64,000 nucleotides of DNA from Vaginella massiliensis (GCF_900089075.1 NZ_LT593746.1:1199207-1263206); one strand, 5' to 3'; shown: positions 25,866 through 34,015, counted from the first letter of the stretch. Numbers and translations are program-made. Notes: generated by a model from the letters alone, not told the origin.

Positions 25866-26924
25866 TTACAATTCGACAAGAAATTGTAAAGTATCGATAT
25901 TGTCTGCGTAATCATCCAAATTTGGTTTTTGGGTTTGCCCAAATGCGATTCCGTTTTTCAAGGGTAGATGCGATACAATACATTGGATATCATCGTGTTG
26001 CGAATCGAGACTTTCGAGAACGGCGTCTACTTCATCGTACAATTCGTAATGGATCACAGCAAGCGGACTGTGAAGTGAAGCGTCTTTCTTGAATAAAACA
26101 AAATTGTTATCGTAGAATTCATCTTTGCTCAGCAAGTAAATGGCTCGATTATAATCGTAGTTGTTGGCATATTTGGTTTGATGTAATAACTTTACGCCCC
26201 AAGGAAAAATCGCTTTGATAAGTTCTTGAAGCTGATTTTCGTCTCTCACATACAATTTGGTCACATTGCGACAGCCCAATCCGAAATACCGGAAGAGATC
26301 TTCCCCTAAAGATTGCAGTTCTTTTTCTGATTCGTTCCCTTCCAAGATGGCAACCGAAGTTCTATTTTTGCGAATGATATGCGGCACATGTTCGAAATAT
26401 TGCTCAAAATACCTTGCCGTATTGTTGCTTCCGGTAGCAATCACCGCATCGAAATCCGATAACTTTTCTACCTTTTGTATCAAATCATCGAAATCTTCAT
26501 GGATACTGTTGAGGTACAAACACACCAGTTGCAACAATTTTTCGTCTTTAGAAGAAGGCTTTATCAATGCTCGATGTCCCGCATCAACAACACAAAGTAA
26601 ATCATGAAAACCCACCAACGGAAGGTTGCCTGCCATGATGATGCCGATGTTTTTTGGATGCTCTACCGCTCTTAAATTCAGCGTCCAATTTCGAAGATTG
26701 CTTTCAGCTAAGGCTTCGCCCCAGTTTTTTAATGCAAAAGAGATGTTTTCTTGTGTAAACCACGGATTTGAATTTTCTGCTGAAATCATCAACTGTTCAG
26801 CTTCGGCTTTCCAATAGTTGAATTTTGCAGCGAACTGATTGTCATTGGGCAAACGACCATCGGCTAAAAATAAAAAAAACTGACCTAACTCATCAAAGGC
26901 TGAAATCCTCTCTTCAAATGTCAT
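25866..26924 (-). CDS. LuxC-like acyl-CoA reductase
   Basis: A 352-residue protein of the LuxC/acyl-CoA reductase family in the aldehyde dehydrogenase superfamily, which reduces acyl-CoA or acyl-protein thioesters to aldehydes. Seen are the N-terminal segment before the fold, NIGIIMAGNLPLVGFHDLL, the nucleotide-binding region VIATGSNNTARYFEQYF, RKNRTSVAILEGNES, and FGLGCRNVTKLYV with the catalytic Cys. The protein is shorter than Vibrio LuxC (about 480). No luxAB, luxD or luxE is near. It is divergent from a ferredoxin gene, with the two predicted -7 boxes facing each other. The acyl substrate and electron donor are unknown; NADPH is the donor in characterised LuxC. Confidence 0.88.
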   Translation of the reverse strand: MTFEERISAFDELGQFFLFLADGRLPNDNQFAAKFNYWKAEAEQLMISAENSNPWFTQENISFALKNWGEALAESNLRNWTLNLRAVEHPKNIGIIMAGNLPLVGFHDLLCVVDAGHRALIKPSSKDEKLLQLVCLYLNSIHEDFDDLIQKVEKLSDFDAVIATGSNNTARYFEQYFEHVPHIIRKNRTSVAILEGNESEKELQSLGEDLFRYFGLGCRNVTKLYVRDENQLQELIKAIFPWGVKLLHQTKYANNYDYNRAIYLLSKDEFYDNNFVLFKKDASLHSPLAVIHYELYDEVDAVLESLDSQHDDIQCIVSHLPLKNGIAFGQTQKPNLDDYADNIDTLQFLVEL

Positions 26925-26943
26925 ATTTAATAAAAATTATGAG

Positions 26944-26951
26944 TAATTTTG
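26944..26951 (+). promoter_or_regulatory. -7 box of the ferredoxin gene
   Basis: TAATTTTG matches TAnnTTTG and is 32 bases upstream of the ATG. It points towards the -7 box of the opposite strand only 5 bases away. Confidence 0.5.
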
Positions 26952-26956
26952 TGATG

Positions 26957-26964
26957 CAAATTTA
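26957..26964 (-). promoter_or_regulatory. -7 box of the acyl-CoA reductase gene
   Basis: TAAATTTG on the minus strand matches TAnnTTTG and lies 32 bases upstream of the ATG at 26924, the same distance as its counterpart on the plus strand. Confidence 0.5.
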
Positions 26965-26983
26965 AGAATTAAATCTATAAGCT

Positions 26984-27334
26984 ATGGCTATTATTATAAC
27001 AGACGAGTGTATCAATTGCGGAGCTTGCGAACCAGAGTGCCCGAACAACGCAATTTATGAGGCGGCAGTAGATTGGAAATATGCAGACGGTACAGCGCTT
27101 AGTGGTACAATTGTAAATGTAGATGGAATAACGTTTGACGCAGATGCTGTGCAAGATCCGATAAGTGACGAGGTGTATTATATTGTTCCAGATAAATGTA
27201 CCGAGTGTAAAGGTTTCCACGAAGAGCCTCAATGCGCAGCGGTTTGTCCGGTAGATTGTTGTGTGCCAGATGAAGATCATGTAGAATCTGATGAAAGACT
27301 TTTACAGAAAAAAGCATTTATGCACGCAGAATAA
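26984..27334 (+). CDS. Alvin-type 2[4Fe-4S] ferredoxin with a long inter-cluster insertion
   Basis: A 116-residue cytoplasmic ferredoxin. Cluster I uses Cys 9, 12, 15 and 19 ([12 protein letters not shown]); cluster II uses Cys 72, 75, 84 and 88, with spacing CxxC-x8-CxxxCP, which is the Allochromatium (Alvin) type associated with very negative potentials. Between the clusters lie 52 residues, against roughly 18-20 in compact clostridial forms; this insert (about 26-68) is rich in beta-prone and acidic residues. Two more Cys (92, 93) follow cluster II. The C-terminus is a charged helix. It is divergent from the acyl-CoA reductase gene, so the two may share physiology, but electron transfer between them is only a hypothesis. 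An IS element lies directly downstream. Confidence 0.9.
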   Translation: MAIIITDECINCGACEPECPNNAIYEAAVDWKYADGTALSGTIVNVDGITFDADAVQDPISDEVYYIVPDKCTECKGFHEEPQCAAVCPVDCCVPDEDHVESDERLLQKKAFMHAE

Positions 27335-27342
27335 AATAAAAG

Positions 27343-27372
27343 AAGCCGTCTCACAACTGAGGCGGTTTTTTT
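27343..27372 (+). terminator. Terminator of the ferredoxin gene
   Basis: CCGTCTCA pairs with TGAGGCGG (one G-T pair) around CAAC, then seven T. The left arm region AAAGAAGCCGTCTC (27339-27352) recurs as an exact inverted copy at 29073-29086. Confidence 0.9.
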
Positions 27373-29046
27373 ATATAAATAATGGATTGATTATTAGGTG
27401 ATTAATATAGAATTCACTATATTTAACTACTTAATTTTCAGCGAAATGAACTATAGAATTAAAGAATATAACCAATCACAAAACTGGTTATTTCCACCTT
27501 CGATAGAAGAATTAATTCCGACTAATCATCCAGTAAGAATCGTAAACAACGTAGTTGAGAAGATAGACTTAAAACCTCTTTTAGAAACTTACAGTCGGGA
27601 AGGTCATCCTAGTTATCATCCTAAAATGATGCTCAAAGTGATGGTTTACGCTTATATGGACAATATTTATTCCAGTAGAAAGATCGAAAAAGCCCTCAAT
27701 GAGAACATAAACTTTATGTGGCTTTCTGGTAGAGAAAGCATCGACCATAATACGATAGCCCGATTTCGAAGCAATAAGTTAAAAGCCGTATTCAAAGACA
27801 TCTTCAAACAAGTGGTATTGCTTTTGGCAGAAGCAAAATTAGTGAGTCTCAAACGAGTTTATACAGACGGCACCAAAATAGAATCGGTAGCTGGAAGATA
27901 CACCTTTGTCTGGGGAAATTCCATCAAGACCAATCGGGAGAAAATGATCAAACAATTAGAGGATATGTGGCAATACGCGCAGTGCGTTGCTGATGAAGAA
28001 GACCAAGATCCCGAGCCACCGGAGTTCAAAAAACTTGATCCTGAAAAAGTCCAACAAGCCGCAGATAAAATCAACCGAATCCTAAAAGAAAAGTCTGACG
28101 ATCCAAAGAAAAAAGCCAAATCCCGTTACATCCAAAAGAATTTTGCGCCAAACTTAAAGAAATACCAAGAACAAGAAAAGTTACTACAAGAACGCAACTC
28201 CTACAGCAAAACCGATCCCGATGCGACCTTTATGCGCATGAAGGACGACCACATGCAGAACGGACAATTAAAACCCGGCTACAATGCACAAATCAGCACC
28301 GAAAACCAAATCATCGTCAACTATACCTTACATCAAGACACCAACGACATTCATACTTTAAAACCTCATTTAGAAAACCATAAAAAACTCTACAATGAGC
28401 TTCCCGAAGAACTCACCGCAGATGCAGGATACGGAAGTGAAGAAAATTACGAACTTTTGGAGGACAAAGCAATCAAAGCCTTTGTAAAGTTCAACACCTT
28501 TGACCAAGAACAAGGCAAATCAAAGAAAAGAAAAAATCCCAAACCCTTTGAACGAGACTCACTCTATTATAATGAAGCGCAAGATTTTTATGTATGCCCG
28601 ATGGGACAACGTATGGAAAAGCGCGGTGAGCGAAAAGTCCAAACAAAGTCAGGATATAAGCAAACCTATAGTTGTTATAGCGCTAAAAACTGCAATGGAT
28701 GTCCGCTCAGAAGCCAGTGCTTCAAGGGGAAAAACAACAGGACAGTAGAAAGGAACCATAAATTAGAATACCACAAACAAAAAGCAAGAGAACTTCTCAC
28801 ATCCGATATCGGAGAAATAAGAAGAAAACAAAGAACTGCTGATGTCGAACCTACATTTGCCCAACTCAAACACAACCGAAACTTCAAAAGATTTACCCTA
28901 AAAGGAATTGAAAAAGTGGAATTAGAGTTCGGATTGCATGCTTTAGCTCATAATCTGAAAAAGATGAGTGCGTAAACAAGAATAATAACTCATCTTTTTC
29001 TAAATTATTAAATTGAGTTAGTTTTTGACCTCAATTTTTTAATCAT
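27373..29046 (+). mobile_element. IS1182-like insertion sequence (ends approximate)
   Basis: About 1.65 kb containing a single intact transposase gene with roughly 70 bases of AT-rich DNA on each side. The limits given are the edges of the two flanking terminators, not mapped ends: I could not find convincing terminal inverted repeats or target duplications by eye. The element sits between two facing transcription terminators and appears not to break any gene. Confidence 0.6.
27446..28975 (+). CDS. IS1182-family transposase
   Basis: A 509-residue transposase. The N-terminal domain (NWLFPPSIEELIPTNHPVRI, then HPSYHPKMMLKVMVYAY and SSRKIEKALNENINFMWL) is the DUF772 type; a charged, partly coiled-coil insert spans about 170-260; the catalytic domain has VYTDGTKIES, LTADAGYGSEENYELL and, near the end, DVEPTFAQLKHNRNFKRF, which supply the D-D-E triad. 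A Cys cluster (CPMGQ, CNGCPLRSQC) lies before the last helix. All parts are present, so the enzyme is probably functional. ATG 27446 is preferred to an upstream in-frame codon at 27398 because it gives the usual N-terminus. Confidence 0.92.
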   Translation: MNYRIKEYNQSQNWLFPPSIEELIPTNHPVRIVNNVVEKIDLKPLLETYSREGHPSYHPKMMLKVMVYAYMDNIYSSRKIEKALNENINFMWLSGRESIDHNTIARFRSNKLKAVFKDIFKQVVLLLAEAKLVSLKRVYTDGTKIESVAGRYTFVWGNSIKTNREKMIKQLEDMWQYAQCVADEEDQDPEPPEFKKLDPEKVQQAADKINRILKEKSDDPKKKAKSRYIQKNFAPNLKKYQEQEKLLQERNSYSKTDPDATFMRMKDDHMQNGQLKPGYNAQISTENQIIVNYTLHQDTNDIHTLKPHLENHKKLYNELPEELTADAGYGSEENYELLEDKAIKAFVKFNTFDQEQGKSKKRKNPKPFERDSLYYNEAQDFYVCPMGQRMEKRGERKVQTKSGYKQTYSCYSAKNCNGCPLRSQCFKGKNNRTVERNHKLEYHKQKARELLTSDIGEIRRKQRTADVEPTFAQLKHNRNFKRFTLKGIEKVELEFGLHALAHNLKKMSA

Positions 29047-29081
29047 AAAAAAACCGTCCCGATTTTATAAACGAGACGGCT
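29047..29081 (-). terminator. Terminator of the gldFG operon
   Basis: On the minus strand GCCGTC pairs with GACGG across a loop containing a further CG/CG pair, followed by seven T (A run at 29047-29053). Its outer arm shares 14 bases with the ferredoxin terminator on the opposite strand. Confidence 0.75.
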
Positions 29082-29128
29082 TCTTTATGAAGTGAATGTT
29101 CGTTTTCTTTATGACGCTCGTAAGGCAT

Positions 29129-30796
29129 TTACTTCGCAAAGCGTTTGCTGCGATAGAAATGAGCGCCAAATCCCAAGAACACAATGGCAACGATAGGGAT
29201 CAATAGATTTTGCCACTGTATGGTAGATTTCTCAATAGCGATTGCCGATTCGCTCAATTTTGGGATTTCTAACTTTCGATTTCGAAGACTCAAAAATTCT
29301 TCATTCCCCAGTAAATAATCCATCGTATTCATCAAGAAAGTTTGGTTGGCATATGTTCGGGGTTGCATAGTCGCATTGTCTGGTCGCATAGAGAATTTAT
29401 CTTCACCCAAACGCATGGGTTCTCCACGCCATAGCTGATTTCTCAAAACATCTCCATCAGAGATGACAACCATTTTACCTGCAGTGGTTTGTCCTTTGAA
29501 ATTAGGAAATTCGTTTCGTTCGTAGCGCATGGCATAAGCCGACTGAAAATTGCCCTCTAACAAAACCGCCATCGGTATTCTACCCATGTTGTATGCGGCA
29601 GGATCTTCGATGTTTACTTCGTTCAATTGTATGAAGTTAAGCGCTGGTTTCAGCGATGTTTGGCTAGAACTGGCAAGCAAAACCGTTTGTTTTATATTTT
29701 TATTGTCTAATAATTCGATAGGATTTGCAAACTGAAATAACACTGGATCGATCGATTGCGTAATGATATTTTCTTCTGCTCTTGTGCCCAACTCGAAATA
29801 AGGCCAAGGATAATAATTATAGCTGATATTGCCTGCCGTTTCGCCATCAGCCAATACAATGGGCGCGCCATTTAGATCTTTTATGATCATGGGATGAAGT
29901 CGTATACCGTAAGAGAAAAAGAAATCATTCAACTTCAAATCTCGAGGAAACGCCAAAATCTTATCGCTTCGAAAGATAGAATCCATCTCTGCATCAACTG
30001 TTTCTACGGCCCAAAGCATTCGACCGCCTTGCATGATGTATTGATCCAAAACCAGTTTATCCATTTCGCTAAAAGGCAATGTAGGTTTGGCAACAACCAA
30101 GGCATCGAACTTCTTCAAACTGTCTAAATCGACAGGTTCTAACGACATTTTTTGGTTGATGATCGGATTCAAATAAACGCCCACATCGTATTTGTCGGCC
30201 AATGCTCGCCCGAATCCATCGATCTGATTTTCGGGTAATTCGTCATGATGAACGATGAGTCCTACTTTTTTTCGGTTTTTGGTTGTTATCTGTCCGATTT
30301 TATCGGCAAATAAATATTCTAATTTTTCGGTTGACGCCATTGGCAAATCTTCAAACTTTACCGATGGGTCGTTTACCAAAACCTCCATCCAACGCGTTTT
30401 ACCAGCGTAATTTAACTTGGCGTATGGGTAGATATTGAGTACGCCTTTGTCTGTTTTTATCGGAGCTGGGCTCAGCATTGCCTCTTCTTTTTCTGCATCC
30501 GAAAATTCGCTCGGATCGATAAAATTATAGCTCAGGTTTTGATTTCGCTCTTGTAATTCATCCAACAGAAATTGAATTTCATTTTTCAGGTTTCGGTAAT
30601 CTCCAGTGAGTTCACCACCGAGCAAAATGTCGATATGCAAAGGTTGATCGAGGTTTTGCATCAGCCGTTCAGAAGTTTCGCTCAGGGTGTAGCGTTTGTC
30701 TTGGGTAAAATCGAATCGTTGGTATAGGAAAAAAGAAAGAATCAACACGCCAATCAACGCGAGGAGAATTATGGTATAATGGACAGACTTTTTCAT
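29129..30796 (-). CDS. gldG: Gliding motility-associated ABC transporter substrate-binding protein
   Basis: A 555-residue membrane protein with an N-terminal helix (about 7-27) and a C-terminal helix near 530-548, and a large extracytoplasmic region between them. Pattern and position downstream of gldF identify it as GldG: the N-terminal RFDFTQDKRYTLSETSERLM and LHIDILLGGELTGDYRNLKN are typical. GldF and GldG form an ABC-type complex with the ATPase GldA, which is not in this window. The start overlaps the gldF stop (TAATG). In Flavobacterium johnsoniae gldA, gldF and gldG were first described as gliding genes, but homologues occur in non-gliding Weeksellaceae, so motility cannot be concluded. 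Confidence 0.93.
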   Translation of the reverse strand: MKKSVHYTIILLALIGVLILSFFLYQRFDFTQDKRYTLSETSERLMQNLDQPLHIDILLGGELTGDYRNLKNEIQFLLDELQERNQNLSYNFIDPSEFSDAEKEEAMLSPAPIKTDKGVLNIYPYAKLNYAGKTRWMEVLVNDPSVKFEDLPMASTEKLEYLFADKIGQITTKNRKKVGLIVHHDELPENQIDGFGRALADKYDVGVYLNPIINQKMSLEPVDLDSLKKFDALVVAKPTLPFSEMDKLVLDQYIMQGGRMLWAVETVDAEMDSIFRSDKILAFPRDLKLNDFFFSYGIRLHPMIIKDLNGAPIVLADGETAGNISYNYYPWPYFELGTRAEENIITQSIDPVLFQFANPIELLDNKNIKQTVLLASSSQTSLKPALNFIQLNEVNIEDPAAYNMGRIPMAVLLEGNFQSAYAMRYERNEFPNFKGQTTAGKMVVISDGDVLRNQLWRGEPMRLGEDKFSMRPDNATMQPRTYANQTFLMNTMDYLLGNEEFLSLRNRKLEIPKLSESAIAIEKSTIQWQNLLIPIVAIVFLGFGAHFYRSKRFAK

Positions 30797-31530
30797 TATG
30801 CTATTTTTTTTCGTTCAACCATCATCATACTTCCGATCAAGAAAAGACTACAAACAACCACAAAATAGATGAGCGATCTGGTGTCTAAAATTCCTTTCAA
30901 GAATTGATTGTAATGGGAAAATGCGCCTGTTTTCTGAATGATGTAATCATTGCTTCCCATCAAATTATAAGAGGCTAAACTCTGAAAACCAAAAAATAAA
31001 ATAAAGTTGAAGAACATTGCCAATATGTACGCCATGACTTGATTTTTGGTAAGACTTGATGCGAAAATTCCAACTGCTGCAAATAAACTTCCCAATAAAA
31101 TCAAACCCAAATAGCCGCACCAAATGATGCCGTAATCGATATTCTGTTCAGGTAAAACCAGCTTTTCTAAGCTGTTGAGGTAGGGAAGGGTGAAAAGTAG
31201 GATGAATAGCACCAAGATGATGACGCTGGCATATTTTTCGAGTATGATTTGACGAATGTTGATCGGTTGTGTGAATAACCATAGCAAAGTACCATTGGCT
31301 TGCTCTTCAGCAATTTGGCGCATGGTAAGGGCTGGGATTAAGAACATCAGAACCCAGGGCGCTATGAAAAAGAAGCTGTTGAGACTTGCCAACCCAGAAT
31401 TGAAGATGTTGTAGTCTTGATCGAAAAACCAGAGAAAAAGTACGCAAACCACATTGAAGATAAGCGCGGCGATATAAGCCGTGTAACCTAAAAAGTAAGT
31501 TTGCAATTCTTTTTTGAGAATGGTGAGCAT
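30796..31530 (-). CDS. gldF: Gliding motility-associated ABC transporter permease
   Basis: A 244-residue ABC-2 type permease with six hydrophobic segments. Typical pieces are the N-terminal TILKKELQTYFLGYTAYI, the segment with FFIAPWVLMFLIPALTMRQIAEEQANGT, and LLWLFTQPINIRQIILEKY. The ATG at 31530 is the start; a TTG two codons earlier was not used. The preceding hemJ gene stops 6 bases upstream, and the gldG start overlaps this stop. The partner ATPase is not adjacent. Confidence 0.93.
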   Translation of the reverse strand: MLTILKKELQTYFLGYTAYIAALIFNVVCVLFLWFFDQDYNIFNSGLASLNSFFFIAPWVLMFLIPALTMRQIAEEQANGTLLWLFTQPINIRQIILEKYASVIILVLFILLFTLPYLNSLEKLVLPEQNIDYGIIWCGYLGLILLGSLFAAVGIFASSLTKNQVMAYILAMFFNFILFFGFQSLASYNLMGSNDYIIQKTGAFSHYNQFLKGILDTRSLIYFVVVCSLFLIGSMMMVERKKIA

Positions 31531-31536
31531 AACCAA

Positions 31537-32082
31537 TTATTTTTTGTTTCGATTTACAAGTTTCACGATCATCATCAAAATGATTCCAACCCCAAAAAAA
31601 CTAATGATTGCCCAAGGCCAATGCCTTTCGAATCCGCTTTTTTGTATCACGGCAAACACAACGGCGAATAAGATTATGGTCGCTACTTCGTTCATCATCC
31701 GCAACCTTACAGAAGTGTATTTGAAGATGTTTTGCTGAAACTCTCTCAGTGTTTTCCAACACCAATAATGATAAGCGAACAAAAGCAGTATAAAACCGAG
31801 TTTGAATTGCATCCAACCTGCATTCAATAGACCAGGAGATTTGTACAGCATATTGATCCCCATAACGACCATGATCACAAACGCTGGAACAGTGATGATA
31901 TTCCATAAACGCTTCTCCATGAAGGTATATTGTTTGGTCAATATTTCTTTTTCTGGCGAAGGTAATTTTTGGGCATCGGTATGGTAAATCATCAGACGCA
32001 CGATATAGAAAAGCCCAGCAAAGTAACTCACGACAAAAATGACGTGTAATGATTTGTATATGTAATAATTGTAAGGTTCCAT
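31537..32082 (-). CDS. hemJ: HemJ-type protoporphyrinogen IX oxidase (CopD-family membrane protein)
   Basis: A 181-residue membrane protein with four to five helices. The first helix carries SLHVIFVVSYFAGLFYIVRL with the conserved His, the middle has KLGFILLLFAYHYWCW with a second His region, and VRLRMMNEVATIILF is the conserved C-terminal Arg/Asn/Glu segment; this is the HemJ (UPF0093) pattern. HemJ oxidises protoporphyrinogen IX to protoporphyrin IX in haem synthesis, and haem is bound by the enzyme itself. It lies between the SAM-hydroxide adenosyltransferase homologue (5 bases upstream) and gldF. Confidence 0.82.
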   Translation of the reverse strand: MEPYNYYIYKSLHVIFVVSYFAGLFYIVRLMIYHTDAQKLPSPEKEILTKQYTFMEKRLWNIITVPAFVIMVVMGINMLYKSPGLLNAGWMQFKLGFILLLFAYHYWCWKTLREFQQNIFKYTSVRLRMMNEVATIILFAVVFAVIQKSGFERHWPWAIISFFGVGIILMMIVKLVNRNKK

Positions 32083-32087
32083 AAACG

Positions 32088-32930
32088 TTATACTGTAAAT
32101 TCAATAGAGATGACATCTCCTTTTTTCAATCCCATCAGACGTTGTGCGCTCCCATTCTGCGATGGATTACTTTTGTACAAAGTAACTTCTAAAAAGCCAG
32201 AGCTGTTGAATATCGCCATTGTTTTACCGTTGGCAATAGATTCTTTGTTGTAGTCGATTACCATATCGTTGTAATGATTGTGTATCGTGGTGACTTGTAT
32301 GGATGAATAATCGTGCTGACGTAAAAAAATCTTGTAGGCTCGTCCTTTGTTCACGCTTTGGAAATATTGGCGAGAGATGTTGGTTACCGCATTTCCGAAA
32401 TGATCGATGTACACAATGTTTCCTCTCAGAACACGGTCTTCGATATAAATGGGTTTCAATCCCGTCAACTGATGATAAGTGCTCCGTTTGTTGCCAATGA
32501 GCGATATCACGCCGCCGCGTGCCAAATGACATGCAACCGGAACAAAAATATCTGCTACAGCATTCATGCTATTCGATTTCTCGGAATTGATCGAAATTTC
32601 GTAAATTGCGTCTGGTAACTTTTCTTCGCATAGCAGCGAAATGAAACCATTGTCTGCCACAATAAAATAATGCTCATCGAATAAAAAACACATTGGTTTT
32701 TGGTTGGGATGTAACACCGCATTCACACCAATGATATGGATGCTTCCTTTCGGAAAGTGGGGATAAGATTTCTGTACAATAAACGCAGTTTCGGCGATGT
32801 CGTAATGACTTACCTGGTGTGTGATATCAATAATGCTCGCATTGGGGAGCTCACTAAGAATCTGACCTTTTAAGGCAGCTACAAAATAATCCTTGTATCC
32901 AAAATCAGTTGTTAATGTAATTATTGACAT
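32088..32930 (-). CDS. SAM hydroxide adenosyltransferase (DUF62 family)
   Basis: A 280-residue DUF62 protein. It begins with the family motif ITLTTDFGYKDYFVAALKG, has INDITH-like SIIDITHQVSHYDI and the segment with VADNGFISLL, and has a C-terminal barrel domain including VVYIDHFGNAVTNI (seen as IVYIDHFGNAVTN). Family members such as fluorinase and chlorinase split SAM with a halide, whereas the common DUF62 enzymes use hydroxide and give adenosine and methionine. Nothing suggests halogenation here. The start at 32930 was chosen over an upstream in-frame ATG (32951) because of the family N-terminus and because the upstream part overlaps the promoter box. Confidence 0.88.
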   Translation of the reverse strand: MSIITLTTDFGYKDYFVAALKGQILSELPNASIIDITHQVSHYDIAETAFIVQKSYPHFPKGSIHIIGVNAVLHPNQKPMCFLFDEHYFIVADNGFISLLCEEKLPDAIYEISINSEKSNSMNAVADIFVPVACHLARGGVISLIGNKRSTYHQLTGLKPIYIEDRVLRGNIVYIDHFGNAVTNISRQYFQSVNKGRAYKIFLRQHDYSSIQVTTIHNHYNDMVIDYNKESIANGKTMAIFNSSGFLEVTLYKSNPSQNGSAQRLMGLKKGDVISIEFTV

Positions 32931-32948
32931 TTTATTTATAATAGAGAA

Positions 32949-32956
32949 CAAATATA
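32949..32956 (-). promoter_or_regulatory. -7 box of the DUF62-hemJ-gldFG operon
   Basis: TATATTTG on the minus strand matches TAnnTTTG; 18 bases separate it from the ATG at 32930. It is 5 bases from the divergent phoH box. Confidence 0.5.
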
Positions 32957-32961
32957 TTGCT

Positions 32962-32969
32962 TATTTTTG
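32962..32969 (+). promoter_or_regulatory. -7 box of phoH
   Basis: TATTTTTG matches TAnnTTTG. Its position makes an upstream TTG (32957) unusable as a start and favours the TTG at 32999. Confidence 0.5.
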
Positions 32970-32998
32970 TGTTAGTACAACTAAATAAATCAGCACTT

Positions 32999-34015
32999 TT
33001 GACAGAAATAATTATAGAACTCAACGAGATCAATGCACAAGACTTTTATGGTGCAAACAATGAACATCTTAGAAGAATCAAAGAATACTTTCCGAAGTTG
33101 AAAATTGTTGCAAGAGATAAAACACTCAACGCCCTCGGAAACGAAGATTTACTAAAGGTTTTTGAGAAAAAAGTACAACAAATCATCCAACACATTCAGC
33201 ATTATAATCGATTGACGAATCGGGATCTCGAAATCATTTTGACTTCCGATTCCAAAGAAGAGAAAGATTTGACCAATCTGAAAGATGTGATTGTGCATGG
33301 TGTAAACGGTAAAATGATAAAACCGCATACGCCAGGGCAAAAAGAGTTGGTGCAAAAAGTGCACAAAAACGATATGGTTTTTGCTATCGGACCTGCTGGT
33401 ACTGGTAAGACCTATACTGGGGTTGCATTGGCAGTACAGGCGCTCAAAAACAAAGAGGTAAAACGTATCATTCTTACTCGGCCAGCTGTTGAGGCGGGCG
33501 AGAGTTTAGGTTTTTTGCCTGGCGATCTCAAAGAAAAACTCGATCCGTATCTGCAACCACTCTATGACGCCTTGAAAGATATGATCCATTACGAGAAACT
33601 CAGCTCTTATCTCGAAAGAAGTGTAATCGAAGTAGCTCCCTTGGCATTTATGCGTGGTAGAACATTAGACGAAGCTTTTGTTATTCTCGACGAGGCACAA
33701 AACACTACCAGTGCGCAAATGAAAATGTTTTTGACGCGTATGGGAAAAAACTCAAAATTCATCATCACAGGCGATCCAGAACAGGTCGATTTGCCACCGA
33801 AACAAAAATCGGGGCTTCGTCAAGCGATGACGATTTTAGATGGTTTGAAAGATATCGGCTTTGTTTATTTGGATGAGAAAGATGTGGTGCGTCATCAATT
33901 GGTGCGCGATATCCTGAAAGCGTATAAAGTGAGTGAAGACAAAGAGCGAGAATTTGAGCAAAAAAGAGAAGAAAATCGATTGAAAATCAAACAAACAAAT
34001 TCAAATCATGATTAA
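32999..34015 (+). CDS. phoH: PhoH-family ATPase
   Basis: A 338-residue PhoH-like P-loop ATPase. Seen are the N-terminal alpha/beta region (EIIIELNEINAQDFYGANN), Walker A GPAGTGKTYTG, TRPAVEAGESLGFLPGD, Walker B VILDEAQNTT, the GDPEQVDLP segment and the C-terminal charged tail. Family members are linked to RNA metabolism and phosphate stress; the exact activity is not settled. No ATG precedes the conserved N-terminus; the start is taken as TTG at 32999 because the family normally begins a few residues before IIELNEI. It is divergent from the DUF62 operon and ends at a terminator shared with comM. Confidence 0.92.
   Translation: MTEIIIELNEINAQDFYGANNEHLRRIKEYFPKLKIVARDKTLNALGNEDLLKVFEKKVQQIIQHIQHYNRLTNRDLEIILTSDSKEEKDLTNLKDVIVHGVNGKMIKPHTPGQKELVQKVHKNDMVFAIGPAGTGKTYTGVALAVQALKNKEVKRIILTRPAVEAGESLGFLPGDLKEKLDPYLQPLYDALKDMIHYEKLSSYLERSVIEVAPLAFMRGRTLDEAFVILDEAQNTTSAQMKMFLTRMGKNSKFIITGDPEQVDLPPKQKSGLRQAMTILDGLKDIGFVYLDEKDVVRHQLVRDILKAYKVSEDKEREFEQKREENRLKIKQTNSNHD

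Noticed and set aside
27373-29046. Terminal inverted repeats and target duplication of the IS
   Set aside because: I compared both AT-rich flanks by eye and found only short A/T matches; the clear 14-base repeat belongs to the flanking terminators, so the exact ends were left open.
32957-32998. Upstream TTG/GTG starts for phoH
   Set aside because: They fall inside or before the predicted -7 box TATTTTTG and are not supported by the family N-terminus.
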